A DNA stretch of 64,000 bases from contig JAHLKH010000008.1 in the NCBI GenBank assembly GCA_025526915.1, positions 186,001 through 250,000 of the forward strand, written 5' to 3'. The position numbers and the translations under genes were made by a program. Each line of letters opens with the position of its first letter. The stretch's first letter is position 1. Origin of the DNA: Entophlyctis helioformis (taxonomy: Eukaryota > Chytridiomycota > Chytridiomycetes > Chytridiales > Chytriomycetaceae). Below, in pieces: positions 22,941 through 35,581 of the stretch. The notes beneath the pieces are model-generated. The model saw nothing but the letters and a program-made list of their open reading frames with translations. It did no database searches and was not told the origin of the DNA.

Positions 22941-23935
22941 GGCGGTCGCAGGCACGTCTGTCCGTCTGTCCGTCCAAGAGGTTTGGTTTGTTCGGACAAG
23001 AGCGCGAAATGAATCTGCAAGTCAAATGGTTGGAAAAACCGCATGTTCAAGAAAAGAAAGTGGGCCGAACGAGGAAGGAGAGGAGAGGGGAATGGAGAAA
23101 GATGGGTTCTGGCCGGACGGGAGGCCAGGGCGTGCAACCAGTACCCACTGGCTGCGTGCTCTGGGATCCAAGCCTTGCCCAAAAACGGCAATCGCAGAGA
23201 GTGTGTGTGAGAGGGTGGGAGACGCGGAAGTGGGAGGGTTGAAAGCATGTACAACCAAAGAAGCAGGCGGATGTGATGGTGCGTGTGCGTGTGTGTGACG
23301 AGAGAGGGAGAGGGAGGGAGAGAGAAAGCGCGCGCATGCTGGCTGCCGTACCATAGGCCGTGACGTGGAGAAAGCGTAAAAGAAAAGAGCAACAAACAAC
23401 GTCTTGATGTCTATCCCAGAAGGGGGCGAGGCGCGCTCCGTTCCCTTGGAAGCATCAAACGCAAACAGGCCACAACCGGCACAGACAGACGGGCATCCAG
23501 TGTGCACAACAGAGAGCTGCCAATCGAATTACATCCGATGGGGTGGGTCGTGGGTCGTGGGTCGCTGGGAGAGGTGTCGGCTGAGTCGGAGGGGTGTGAG
23601 AAAGAGTGCAGTCAAAAGGAACGGATCGGTCCGGAAAGAGTCCAAAAGAAGAAAACGAAACGAAACGGTACGGTACGAGGAGGCAGGCGGTGGCAGACGA
23701 TGGCGTCGCGAGAGTGTGGGAGCCGAGCATGCGAACGAGTGGGCGGCAATATAGTAATAATAAGAACGGGCGGACGAGAGTAAGGAGGAAGAGGCGAGAT
23801 CAACAAATGCGGGCAGCAGGAACGAGCAGAACGGCATCGAGGGCGAGGGCCAACGTGTCAAAGGTGGAGGCGCAGACACGCGTCCCAGAGACCCTCGGGG
23901 ATGCCGGTTTCCGTCTAGTGCTTGAGAGTCCCGCA
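22941..23935. other. Intergenic region between MCM9 start and GSK3 end
   Basis: About 1 kb upstream of MCM9 and downstream of GSK3. It is rich in purine runs (gagagggag, gaaacgaaacgg) and has no ORF with recognisable features. It must hold the MCM9 promoter and the GSK3 3' UTR; I see no clear element. Confidence 0.6.
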
Positions 23936-26241
23936 TCAGCCGTCCAAGTTGGTCGGCTTTTGGATCTGCACGGGTTGGAACTTGTCCAGTTCAATGCCGA
24001 CTGTGCGCAATGCAGGCTCTGCATGCGGCGGCACGAGCTGTCGGTTGAGGTCGGGCTTGATCGACAGCTCCAACGGCGAGAAGTTGAACAGCTCAGGCAG
24101 GTCGCGACCGTTGGGCAGCTTGGTCGTGGGCTGGCGGATCTCGTCGAAAAAGGGGTGCACCATTGCCTCGATGGCGGTTGGTCTGTTGGCAGGCGTGTAC
24201 TCGAGGAGCTTGGCGATAATCTCGAGCGACTCGTTTGTTGTTGTCCGTGACCGGAACACCTTTGCCCAGGGACACGCCTTGATCTGCGGAAACTTGTACT
24301 CGGTGTAGTTGGGGTTCATGGACTTGATTTGCTCGCGCGTCGGGGTGCCGAGCACCTTGATGATCTCGACAAGCTGGTCAACGCCGGACTCGCCGGGAAA
24401 GAGGGGCTGGCCGAGCATGAGCTCCGCCATGACACATCCACTGGACCAAACATCTGCATGGCGATCCGCAAGGAGGCAGACGGTCAGATATCCTGCCAAG
24501 GCAAGCAAGAAGAGTGGAAGGGCAAACCGCAGTACCGGCAGGCAGGCAGACAGACAGACAGAGAGAGAGACAGACAGACAGACAAGCACGCACCAATGCT
24601 GACACCATAGTTTGTGCTGCCAAAGATGAGCTCGGGTGCGCGGTAGTATCGAGAGCAGATGTAGCTGACGTTGGGCTCGCCGGCCACGAGGATCTTTGCG
24701 CTGCCAAAGTCGCACAGCTTGAGGATGCCGAGGTTGGGATCCAACAACTGCGGGGGGAAGGGAGAGAGATTCATGCGAGTGTCCGTCAGTTCATCAATCG
24801 GTCCATCGATCGGACTGCCCAGTTGGGCAAGTGATACGCACGGCCAACGTACCAAGTTCTGCGGCTTAATGTCGCGGTGGCATATGCCGAGCGAGTGGAT
24901 GTATGCAAGCGAGCGGAACAGCTGGTACATGTACAGCTTGACGTTGAGCATGGGCATCGACTGCTTCATCTTGGCGTAGTGGCGGGATGCGCGGTACACG
25001 GTCTCGGGCACAAACTCGAGCACCAGGTTCAGGAACACCTCGTCCTTTTTCTCGCCGTTGGAGTAGAAGAAGGCCTTGAGGGCGACAATGTTGGGATGTG
25101 AGACGAGGCGCATGATCTGGAGCTCGCGGTTCTGCAGCGGCGAAACAAGGAAGAGGGCGAACGAGCGAGTCGTTCAGTCCAGTCCAGCGGTGATACCATC
25201 AAGGTAATGAAGAGGGTGGCGGAGATGGGGAAGGATGGTGTAGCATGACTGGCAATGACGGCATAGCGGGGATGGATGGAGCGACAGACGCTACCAAGCA
25301 CCTCCCGACCGCCCATAACAGCACGGCACAGGCAGAGTAGCAAAAGCCGCCAGCCAGCCAGCCAGTGCGGCACCTGCCAGCCGCAATTTCAAGGGTGCAC
25401 AAACGGGGCTGGCGGTGCAAGGCATGAATGCAGCGGCAATTGACAACACACGATTCAAAAGCACACCTTGAAGCGCTTGTCCTGCAGCACCTTCTTGATG
25501 GCGCCAAACTCGCCCGAGGGGATGAGCTTGGCCTGGAAGACGACGCCAAAGGAGCCGTTGCCAATGACCTTGTAGTTGGAGTACGAGAGCTCAATGGCCT
25601 CGCCCGTCTTGCCGTCGTTGGCGAGCACGGTGATGATCTTGCCGGCATCGGGCTCGTCTTTGTCAGGACGTTTGGTCCCGACGGGGGACGGGGAGGAGGT
25701 GGACACGGGCACGGACGACAGCGACGTTGTCGGGGTGACAGTGTCGGACAGGTGGGTGGGCGGCGGGGGTTGCGGGGGGCGGCGACGGGGCGGGGCACGT
25801 TGGGTGGGCAGCGGTTGTTGTTGCGGTTGTTGCGGTTGTTGTTGTGGTTGCAGCGGTAGTTGCAGCGGTAGTTGCAGGGCCGACGGAATGGTCGGGTCCG
25901 CCATATGTGTCGATGGCGCAGGTTGGCAGGCGGATTGCGGTGCGTGTGCGAGGGCGGATGATGATGCAGGGAGCGGGTGCGGGCGTTGTGGTGGTGGAGG
26001 TTGTTGCAGCGGAGCAGACGGGTTGGGGACCAGTTGGGAAACGACACAAAGGACATGGTGGTGTGCGGGTGAGTGGGCTGTAGTAGAGGGTGGTGGGCTG
26101 TATATGTGTGTGTGTGTGTGTGCCCGAGAGACTGTGCACGCCGAGCGGTGGGCAAAGTGCGCCAATCGCAAACAAACAAGCGCAAGGGCGGCCGGTGGGG
26201 CGTCACCGCCAACCGCGCACACGGACACGTCACCCGCCCGC

Positions 26242-26276
<35 letters not shown>

Positions 26277-26516
26277 CTGTCAGCTGACTACCAAGCTGGG
26301 CTCGGCACACTCGACACGCACTCTCGACAGGCACCACACGCACCACACGCACCACACGCACCACAGGCAGGCACACTCGACATGCACCACAGAGAGAGCA
26401 AGCCACGTACTGCTCAGCTTGATGCCGTTGATGACGTTGGGCGCGTCCTGGCTCTTGGAGGCATTGCTCTCCATCGAGACGACCGGATTGACATTGTTGC
26501 GCTTCTTGGTCGACAT
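23936..26516 (-). CDS. GSK3: Glycogen synthase kinase 3 (GSK3/shaggy) Ser/Thr kinase
   Basis: Exons 26516-26411, 26077-25467, 25131-24853, 24747-24594, 24453-23936. The kinase domain is complete: glycine loop [13 protein letters not shown], Lys in [31 protein letters not shown], the activating-Tyr loop [14 protein letters not shown] and [45 protein letters not shown] separates GSK3 from CDKs and MAPKs. Exon 2 inserts about 125 Pro/Gln/His-rich residues before the kinase domain, absent from most GSK3 proteins; part could instead be intronic if another acceptor is used. GSK3 phosphorylates primed substrates in signalling, meiosis and stress pathways. The first exon has [20 protein letters not shown]. 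Introns contain CAGA and GT repeats. Confidence 0.95.
26242..26275. repeat. (ctgg)n microsatellite in GSK3 intron 1
   Basis: About eight tandem ctgg units within the intron 26410-26078. Confidence 0.85.
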
Positions 26517-27146
26517 GCTGGCCAGACTGCGAGCTGTGAGTGTGCGGTGTGAGGACGAATGTGCGGTGTGCGGTGTGCGGTGTGCGGTTCGTGGCTCCGC
26601 TGCTGCTCTGTTCGTCCGGCGCGCGCACAAACCAACAAGCCGGTCAGCGTGCGTGCGTGTCGGAATCAGCCGCATGTGACCGACAGCGAGCCATGCGGAT
26701 CGTGTGTTCGCGACCGTGTTCGACGCCGACGGGAGCGGGGATGCCGACGGGGATGCCGACGGGATGGGGGATGCCGACGGTGGATGGCGTTGGCAAAGGC
26801 GTTGGTCCAGCAGACACAGGTGCATCAGAAGATCGGGGATGCAGGGCAGGGCGGGTGGTTGATGGGTACATGTCAGTGATGGCCTCGAATCAAGAGGCAC
26901 AGTGAGCGGCATGCGGGAGGGCGGCACGAGGCAGCCAGCCAGCCAGCCAGCCAGCTGTGGCAGGCAGCCAGTCGCGGCAGCCAGGTGGCCGCCGTTCGCC
27001 AGCCAGCACGGCGGCCTTCCAGTCGGTCCGTTCGTCCAGCCTGCCAGCCGTCCAGCCGTAGAGCGGTTGAATGTCTGACAACGTGTGACTCCGTGCACTG
27101 CCATCTCAGCGCAAAACGAACGAGACCGACCAGCTGCGCCTGCTGG

Positions 27147-27190
<44 letters not shown>
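27147..27190. repeat. (ctgttg)n repeat
   Basis: Hexamer tandem repeat in the gene-free region. On the minus strand it would read as poly-Gln, but no gene context supports translation. Confidence 0.8.
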
Positions 27191-28718
27191 GCGCAGCTGT
27201 TGGTGCCGAGTGACCCATCTGCGTCTGAAGGCTGGCGGGAAGCTGCACAGGAGCCTGCCGGACTGGCTGTCGGGCAAATCATGGACAAGGGGAGCCAACC
27301 AACGCACCAGCAAGAGTCCGAAGAGGGCGGTGGGTGGCTGCGGTTGCGGTTGTGGTCGAGTGGCGGACAGGCAGCAGAGTGCTTCTGGCAGGCTGCGGCT
27401 GGGTGTGTCGTCGAGAACCTGCCGCCACGGTGTGAGTCGTCCAGTCTCCAGGCGTGAAATGGGGAGGTGGCTGCTGCTGTGTGCAAGCCGGATAAGCTGT
27501 GCAAGCTGGGGCAAGCTGAGCAAGCTGGGCTGGATCGGGTGTGTGTGGGCAGTGACAGCGCGATCGGCCAAGCAGGTGTGGCTGGGCAGGAAAGGCTGGG
27601 CAAAACAAGGCAGAGCAGGGCAGGGCAGAGCAGGCAGGGCAGCATGGAAGGCAAGACGAGTATCGCACGACTCACAGCGCTGTTGTTCCCGTTTGCGCAA
27701 GTGGGGCAAGTGGGAAGACGCCGGACGGGATTTTGGGCCGTCAGAGATCGGCAAACGAAGCCAGACCCAAGTCGGGCAGTCGGATTTTTGGTGATGAATG
27801 GCGGGGCGGCAGGCAGCCAGACAAGCAGGCAGGCAGGCAGGCAGGCAGGCGGACGGGCACGAGTGGCACACAGAAAACACCACGAGGACACGGGATCGTC
27901 AGCTGGGGCTCTTCCACGCACTCGTCCACGGCGGCAAGCACAGCAGCAAAGGGCAAGGCGGGCAGTGGATGGGGCTTGGAGCACAGCGCAGGCAAGGGAG
28001 TGGGGCTGCATGGGCTGCATGGGCTGCAAGGGCAAGCACCGCAGGGCACGAGCACGAGGAGCAGGGCACGAGTAGGGTGGCGTTGGGCAGGCGGACAGGC
28101 GGACAGGCGGACAGGCGGGCGGGCGACACAAGAGCCAGATTGGCCGACTGGCCAGCCGGGCTTGCCATTGACCCGGAGCGTGCCCGCTCGCGACTCTGGC
28201 TCGGTGGCGCATGGCGCATGGCGGACACGATGCACAAGGAGGGGGAGCGTGGCCGACGAGTGTGGCAGACGAGCGCACACGGGTTGCGCCATCAGCGACA
28301 GCGCGTGTCACAGAGCACAGAGCACAAGGCTCAGAGCACAAGGCTCAGAGCACAAGGCTCGAGCTGTGCAACACAGACGCAAACGCCGCAATGGCGAGAC
28401 GGCTGGTGTCTGTGCTTGCAGCCGTGCCTGGGCATCCACTTGCCACGTACCCAGCCCGACGGCCAGCAAGCCACGTATGCGCCATCGCTTCATCGTCGCA
28501 TGCACGGCTGGATGCATCAGGGCAGCTGGAAGAGGCCGGGCGGGAGAAGTCTGCGGGAGCGAGAGTGGGCAGGGAACGAGGGGCTAGGCGAGAGTGGGCA
28601 GCAAAAGGGAGGCAAGGCGAGAGTCGGTAGGGGAGGAAGCAGCAGGCAGCTCGAGGGCCAGATGGGCTGCGCTCGGTGCTGTGCGTCGTGTCGACGTGAC
28701 ACGCCGTGGAAATGGCCA

Positions 28719-28755
<37 letters not shown>

Positions 28756-28936
28756 TACTGTCGCTGTCGCTGGCTCTGGGCGTGATGTTTCCAACTCGTG
28801 TGACTGGGGCTGCAGAGCGTGTTGGTTGTGTCGTCAGCTGCTGGTGCGTCTGCTCAGCTCTGCGGCTCGCTTCCGATGGCAGTCGGTGCTGCCGGCCATG
28901 CCAGACGGCAACGTATCTGGCTGGCGACCTCTGGCC

Positions 28937-29024
28937 ATGTCGTGTTGTCGTGTCGTGCCATGTCGTGTCGTGTCGTGTCGTGTTGTCGTGCTGCCTCGCA
29001 TCGTCTCGTCTCGTCTCGTCTCGT
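28937..29024. repeat. (tcgtg)n / (tcgtc)n pentamer repeat
   Basis: Imperfect pentamer array with two variants, tcgtg then tcgtc, in the region before the WOPR genes. Confidence 0.8.
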
Positions 29025-30138
29025 AAAGCGTCGAGCTGCTGGCGTGTGGCTCGGCCTCCAGAACGGCCAGCATCTGGCCGTGTGGATGCGTCGCCCATTG
29101 CTGCTGTGCCGTGCCATGCACTTATGCCACCTCGAGACGCCTGCTGTGCCCCCTCGAGACGGGCGAGCCTCGATGCGTGCTGCCCGCTGACCAAATGTGA
29201 CTTCCCGCGGTGCCAGCACGCAGAGAGCAGGGGGTGCGAGGCGAGAGGCGGGGGAGGCGGCATGGGAAGGGAGAGGGGAGGACGTCGGAGGGGAGGGGAG
29301 GAGAGGGGAGGCTGCGCGATTCCACACAAGACGTGCCCAATAAGCACACACACCGCAGATACAGCGCACTCGTACCTGGTGGGTGGCAATGTCCTGTGGT
29401 CGGTCTGGCAAGCTTTGCTCTACTGTACGCGGCCACGCTCAGTCTCTTGTCTTGTTGGCAGGAAGGGTCGTGGGGCGTTTGGCCGCGAGTCTGAATTGCA
29501 AAGTGGCGGGCGTCGGAATTCGGTGGCGGCTGCGGGCGGGCGGGCGGGCGGGGTCTCGTCTGCGCGTCGGGTCGCGGCCCAGCCGGATCGTGTTTGTCTG
29601 GCGCGCTGCTGCGCTCTCCGCTGGCTCTCTCCGCCGTGACAAATCAGCCATGCTCAGATGATCAAGGAGGGAGCCACTGCGGGCTCCTTGATCTGTTCTC
29701 GCCGCTCCACTCGACGCCGCTCGTGGCTTCTTCATCGTCACCACGGCCGCAACGTTTCGCCAGCAACCAATCACACTCACGAGCCAACCAACCAAGCATG
29801 CACCTTGGGGGCATCGCTTGAAGCATCGCTTGAAGCATCTCTCTTGCTCACACTCCCCCATTCACGCTTCATTCGCATGGATGCTTCATTGCTGCGCTGC
29901 TTGTGCCCGGGGAGTCTGGAAAACTGCGACTGGCTCTGCTCGGGCCGCGTCGCAACAATGGACCCTGCCTTGAATAACACCTACTTGGCCCGCGCCATCA
30001 CCACCTCAACGCAGCCGCCTACCCTCTGTCGCTCTTGTCCCCCAAGTAGCACTCTTTCCCCTCGCATCCACAAAGCCTTGTCCTTCCTGCCAACGTGCCC
30101 CGTCGCATTCATCTCACGCCGCACGCCGCACACACACG

Positions 30139-32449
30139 ATGAGCAACAACTCCAGAATCACGTACAATGGATGCCTCAACTCTATCATGGACGGACTGCT
30201 CCTTATCGAGGCAAGCCCTTGGTCTGCGTCACCTGCTCACGTCACGACTTGCCTGCATGGCTCTGACCCTTTTGCTTTGTGGACGGATTGCTTCGTCTGC
30301 CTGCCTGCCTGCCTGCCTGTCTGGAACAACATCAACACCGGCAGGCCTGTCGTCTCGGAATGCTAAGCCCTCTTTGCTCTCCACTCAGTGATGCAGAGCG
30401 TGTCTCCTGCATAAAACACGGGGCAGTGTTTGTCTACGACCAATTCGCCAGCGGCATCTCGAGGTATGGGCACATCGCGTTCATATGGATGCTCTCGACT
30501 GTGTCGCGTCATCTTGCCGGTTATCTCGACATGCGGATAATTAAGCCCGCTCTACCATCGTGTATGCATCGGGCAGATGGACAGACGGACGCCAGTGGTC
30601 GCACAGCACGTTGGTCGACGATGCCTTTCTCGTATCGACCGAGATCGCAACCCTTCGCCCCATTCAGGTGCCACGCAAAGGAGATGGGCAAGCACAGCAG
30701 CAAGAACAGCAGCAACGTTCATGTGGCATTGTTGGCAAGCCAGACGGCCTGATCCGAAAGGTGTTTCATGTCATTTCCAGCAACGGCCGGCACATGCACG
30801 TCGTTTCGTACAAAGCAGCAGCAGCAGCAACAGCAGTTACGGCAGCTGCACTGACAGTGACAGCCGGATCAGGCGTCGCTGAAATGGCACGCAAACCAGT
30901 ACCGCTCGCATCGCCAAGCGACGATTTGTTCTTTGCAAACATCAGAGTAGACTTTAGCTTGTACCCACACTTTCTTCGGATCGTTGGGAAACAGATCGAA
31001 ATGCGCAACAAGTCTGTCATCGTCGCGATGCATCCGGACTCGATTCAAAAGTGGGCCGACAAAGTCCAGCCCAGCAACCCGAAATCGGCCGAGCACGCCT
31101 CAAGATCATCGCTGGCGCTCGTCAATAGCTTCCACAAGCAGAAGCGCCGCAAGCTGGCCGCCGCAGAAAAGAAGATTGCTCCTCGTGTGCTTGCTGCCAA
31201 GATCCAACCACGTTTGGCCGGATCATGTACCGATATTCTCCGCTCCAGCGAGGCAAGTATGCCGGCAGCCGCGCCAGCCGCGGAAAATCACAGCCATTTT
31301 CGCAGTCCGACGCCGTCGCCTCCGCGCAAATCCGAACGACGCCAATCTACACAAGTATCTCGTTTGCAAAGTACGAACGAGCTCCAGCTCCAGCTCCAGA
31401 GTAATCACGATCAGCTGCGTCTCCATCAGCGCGATGAGAGTCATCCGTCGCAGCCGTCACGGCACTTTCCTTCAACATCTCAAGAAGCAACAACAACCGC
31501 CAGGTACAATGTGGCCGAACAAGAGCAAGCCAGCCTCCTTGACTTCGCGGCAGTCATGCAGCATCAGCAAACAAACCAACGGCCGCAGCCATGTGGCATG
31601 CCCCCAATCGAGCCGTCTGTAAGATCTACATTTGATGCGCTTTGTTTCAAGCCTGGCAAGGATCTTTCAAGCTACAGTCTGCAGTATGCAAGCAGTCAGC
31701 CGGCACTTCAGCGGTATCAGCATCGGTCTCACGGGGAATCGTCTGGTGCAGCAACTCGATCGCCCAGTGTATTGCAACAGGGGCCACTTCTTGCACCTCT
31801 GCGTAGGCGCTTAGCTCGCAACGCATCGCCACTGTCTCTGCAAAGCCAGCCCCCGCTTTTGCCGCACGCCGTAACCTTGGCTTTGCATCAGACTCTGTCG
31901 TCCGCACCCTTGGTGTCCCAGCAGACTCAGCCCGACAAGATACAGCGGCAGCAGCCACAACAGACGCTGCCTGACCCACGGCCCAGTTCGCAGCCGTCTC
32001 GCATCCAGACACAACCTCGGCTTTCATCACCTAGTGGCTTCCACTCTCAAGACCAGCCTCCAGCCATGTCGCGTCGCACATCGCTCAATGTCAGCCATCT
32101 TTCCGCAGAAGTATCGCCTCAGACCGCCTCACAACACCACAGCGGACGGGCATTGGCTACACAGATGCAAAGTCAGTCGCTCCAACAGTATCAGTCACGC
32201 CGCTTGCCACATGCTTTACTCAGCCACCCCTTTCAGAGCCAGGAACGAGCGCATCAGCACGAATATTCTGCATGGCAGCAGGCTCGCTTCATCAGCGGCA
32301 CAACCAGTGATGATATTCAACGCGTCGCCGTCCTTCTACACCCCCGTGTCCACCAACTGGCGCATTACCAGCAGCTTTCCCAGCAGCAACGGCAGGAACA
32401 GCAGCAGTACGTTCACGTCCAGCTCCCAACGTCTTATCCGCACTTTTAG
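30139..32449 (+). CDS. WOPR-domain transcription factor 1 (Gti1/Pac2 family)
   Basis: Exons 30139-30210, 30345-30463, 30577-32449. The protein starts MSNNSRITYNGCLNSIMDGL, then LLIE|ACRLGML, HGAVFVYDQFASGIS|RWTDGRQWS, then GLIRKVFHVI and MHVVSYK of the second WOPR half. WOPR proteins bind DNA and act as master switches of morphology and secretion in fungi. The first intron begins with GC, not GT (GAG|gcaagc at 30211), and ends cggcag. The sister gene has a normal GT intron at the same codon, which supports a genuine GC-AG intron. The usual WSxSR(I)xGxFLVY motif is degraded to WSHSTLVDDAFLV, so DNA contacts may differ. The last 450 residues are Gln/Ser/Pro-rich. Confidence 0.88.
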
Positions 32450-32763
32450 CATGACATAAAAGCCTTGCCTGTCCAATGCCAACTACTTTGTTTGTTGGCC
32501 AGCTGAATCACGCCCAATCCAAGATTGGAATGCTGAATCTTGGGGCCGCGCAAAACGCGACAAGGTTGACGTCACTGTGCATCTTGCTCTGGATTCTTCC
32601 GCGTGTTTCGTTGTCCTACCCGCGCAACAACAACAAAAGCAACGACGACGACAACAGCCAGCCAGCCAGCCAGCCAGCGAGCAATTCCGAGCTAGCCCCA
32701 AAACATTATTAAACATATTGACGCTTTGTCCCAGAAACCAAAACCAAAACCGCTGCAATATTA

Positions 32764-35263
32764 ATGGAAACGTTCTATGGGCCTATCGTGACGGTGCGGG
32801 ACGCGCTTCTTGTCATTGAGGTACGTCTTGTCTCTGGCGAGACCTGCGTTGGAAATGCCCATGGCTTTGGCCGCGCATGCATTGTTACACGCCAACTGGC
32901 AACAACGTCGGTTGGCACTGCTGGCGCTTGATGGCCAGCCAGCTAGGCAGCCAGACCCGCATAGCCAGCTTGCTCCAACCCAGCGTGCGATATCGCGTCA
33001 CGCCGTGTCACGCCTATCCGAGCGTCGAGGCTCTTGGCTCGCGCATACTTATGGAGACATGGGACTGACTGACCAACCAACCCTGTCTTGCCAACCTTGG
33101 TCTCTCTCACCCTCTCACACACTCACTCACACACCCTCTCACTCACTCACTCGCTCGCTCTGTTTCTGTCGTCCGACAACGGCTCTCCCTTTTTTCGCAC
33201 ATGTCGCACTGGGCTCGACGACACATGCGCTACTTGGCACCCTAAACTCACTTGGCGTCAACTCATGGTTATGGTCGAAATATGCGCTTGCGTCGCGCGA
33301 TGCCGCGCTTTCATGGGGGGCTACCCGTGCCCCATTGTACTCGCGTCGGCTTGCAAAATTCATGCAACGTATTGTGTGTATCGCACGGGCATATTGCATA
33401 CAATGCGCTCGTATCTGTATCCGTATCTGTATCCGCTGGTGCTGGCGCGAATCCAAACAACAAATCCAGGCTTGTCGACTCGGCTTGCTCGCCCACGTCC
33501 AGCGGCGCTTGTCGACAGACGAGAAGCACAAGCTCATCCGCGTCGGCTCGGTGTTTGTGCTGAGCGAAACCGAGAGCTGCATCCAGCGGTGAGTGGCTCC
33601 CGCCCCAAGCCTCAATGTGACTGCCGCCACTGCTGTCGCTCCCGCCAATGCAGCTGCCTTTGGTCCTTGGCTGTGTTATTCGGTTGTCCTCAGTGCCACA
33701 CGCCCCCTTGCTGCGCAGTGATGGGACACGTGTCCATCCATTGTCTCCACATTGCGCTTCATCATCATATTGCGCATTGGGTGATGCCATTCCGGTGATG
33801 GCGGTGATGGCAGAGTGATGACGCGGCACGATGCTTTTGATGGTGCCTTGATGGCCGTGCCGTGCTAACTATTGATACCATGCCAACACTGCACGCACCA
33901 CAATCCGACGCTCCTCGTCGGGTATCCTGCATTGCATTGCATTGTATCGATCCACTCTCGGTAGATGGACCGACGGACGCAGCTGGTCGGCCAGCCGGAT
34001 TTGCGGCGATTTTCTCGTCTACAAAGAGGTCGATTCTCGCCGCCGCTATACATACGGCTTTGCAAACTCGCTTAGCCATGGCCATCCTCGTAGCGGCTAC
34101 GGCTACGGCCACAGAAGCCCCTCAGCCCAGACGATCAACGGCCATCGCGTGACGAATCACCACCTCGAGCCGTCATCCGATGCTAACCATGACAGCGCGC
34201 TTTCGGAATTCTCTGTCATGCCAACGACCACGCGCGGATCGCACTCGAGGAGCATGCCCGTCAAGCAAAACGGCCTTCTCAAGCGCTGCTTCACAGTCAC
34301 CAACACTGCTGGCATGCGCATTCATCTCATCGCATACCACGATATGCAAAACATGGACGATCCCAAGTTCCAGGCGTTGCGGCCCAGCATCAACCCAATG
34401 TTCAGCAACATTGTCATTGACTTGGCGCACTACCAGAACGTGTCCATGTTCAACGACATTTACCGGCGCGATGCCATCAAGGGAGTCACGGCATCGCCCT
34501 CGCCCTCGTCATCGACTTTGGCAAGCACAACGACTCCGCACCATGCCGGGTTCCCAGCCAGCAGTCAGTCCGGTACACCGGGCCCGAATGCTTGGTCTGG
34601 CTCTTCTTCAAACTCGTATGCGTTTGACTCGGCAACCGCGTCCATGGCCAACCCATACGCAAGTTGCACCACGGCTTATGCGAACGCGTCATGTCACAGC
34701 GGAGCATGCTCGTCGCAATGGTCCGTTCGATGGCAGAGACCACAGCAACAGCAGAATCAGCAGCAGAATCAGCAGCCGAATCAGCAGCAGCCAGCTAGCG
34801 GCAATATGCAAGGCATGTATCCCATGCACCACTACGACCCTCCGCCATCCTACTCAACTTCCACGCAAGTACATCCATCGCAGGCGTGCCAGCCGGACGA
34901 TCGCCACAAGCACGAGCACCTGGCTGTGCAGTCTATTGTTCCGCCATTCCCAGAGCCTCTGGCAACCGCTCCTGCCGCCGACATCTGCCCTCCGTCGCCA
35001 GTTCTTGGCCAGACGCCAGCACTGCCGCCTGCTGCCCAGCATCGCCACGATCACGGACACTCGCCGTCGTTTCCGACGTACCTGTGCCATCCCCACGTGC
35101 CATACGCGTACCCACACCCACCCCCACTCCCATATCCGCACGCTCATGACCTGCAGCAGCAGCAGCAACAGCAGCAACAGCAGCAGTACGCGTCTCCTGT
35201 CTACTACCAGCACGATCAGTATCAGTACCAGAACCAGTACAACCATGTGGCACACATGCCCAC

Positions 35264-35295
<32 letters not shown>

Positions 35296-35549
35296 CGCAA
35301 CCGCCACAACTCCGAGCAGATCCGCAAGCCCACGATTGCGTGTCTGGAACAACAACGCCTACATGTGCACAGAGTGTCTCGCCGCCATCGCAGCGACAGA
35401 AACAGCAAGAGCAGCAGCAGCAGCCAGAACCAGCAGCAGCAGCAGCACCACCACCACCGGCGTCTGCCAAGATCGAGCCGCAGTTCCGTGCACACGCCCG
35501 CTGGCAGCCAGCCGTCGCCTCGGTTGTGTTTCCGTTTTCAATGAAGTGA
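32764..35549 (+). CDS. WOPR-domain transcription factor 2 (Gti1/Pac2 family)
   Basis: Exons 32764-32820, 33470-33598, 33965-35549. METFYGPIVTVRDALLVIE|ACRLGLLAHVQRRL, RVGSVFVLSETESCIQ|RWTDGRSWSASRICGDFLVY gives a canonical first WOPR half. LLKRCFTVTNTAGMRIHLIAYH is the second half after a Ser/Gly-rich insertion. Both introns sit at the same codon and phase as in the neighbour upstream, showing tandem duplication. The first intron is 649 nt, long for this window. The C-terminal 350 residues are Gln/Pro/His-rich with poly-Gln runs at about 35150-35185 and 35262-35295, typical of fungal activation domains. A nuclear regulator is expected. Its stop lies 32 bp before the N-myristoyltransferase ATG. 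Confidence 0.92.
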
Positions 35550-35581
35550 CCGTTACCCGCCTGCCACAAACCACCGAGATC

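Larger units (their letters stand above)
26517..30138. other. Gene-free, repeat-rich 3.6 kb region upstream of the WOPR pair
   Basis: No ORF here has a recognisable domain or credible splice structure. Long frames (plus 27798-29639, minus 27106-28341) are low-complexity and overlap on both strands, as expected for GC-rich repetitive DNA. It contains many short tandem repeats: ctgg near 26936-26960 and 28719-28753, ctgttg at 27147-27190, ggca at 27820-27855, tcgtg/tcgtc at 28937-29024. It probably serves as a long 5' regulatory region or leader for the WOPR gene that follows, by analogy with the long promoters of other WOPR master regulators. Confidence 0.5.

Noticed and set aside
27106..28341. 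411-codon minus-strand ORF overlapping the previous one
   Set aside because: Same repeat-driven, Cys/Pro/Ser-rich composition; antisense to another equally long frame.
27798..29639. 613-codon plus-strand ORF in the region before the WOPR genes
   Set aside because: Composition is Trp/Gly/Arg/Cys-rich and driven by ctgg, ggca and tcgtg repeats; long frames occur on both strands; no domain or splice structure.
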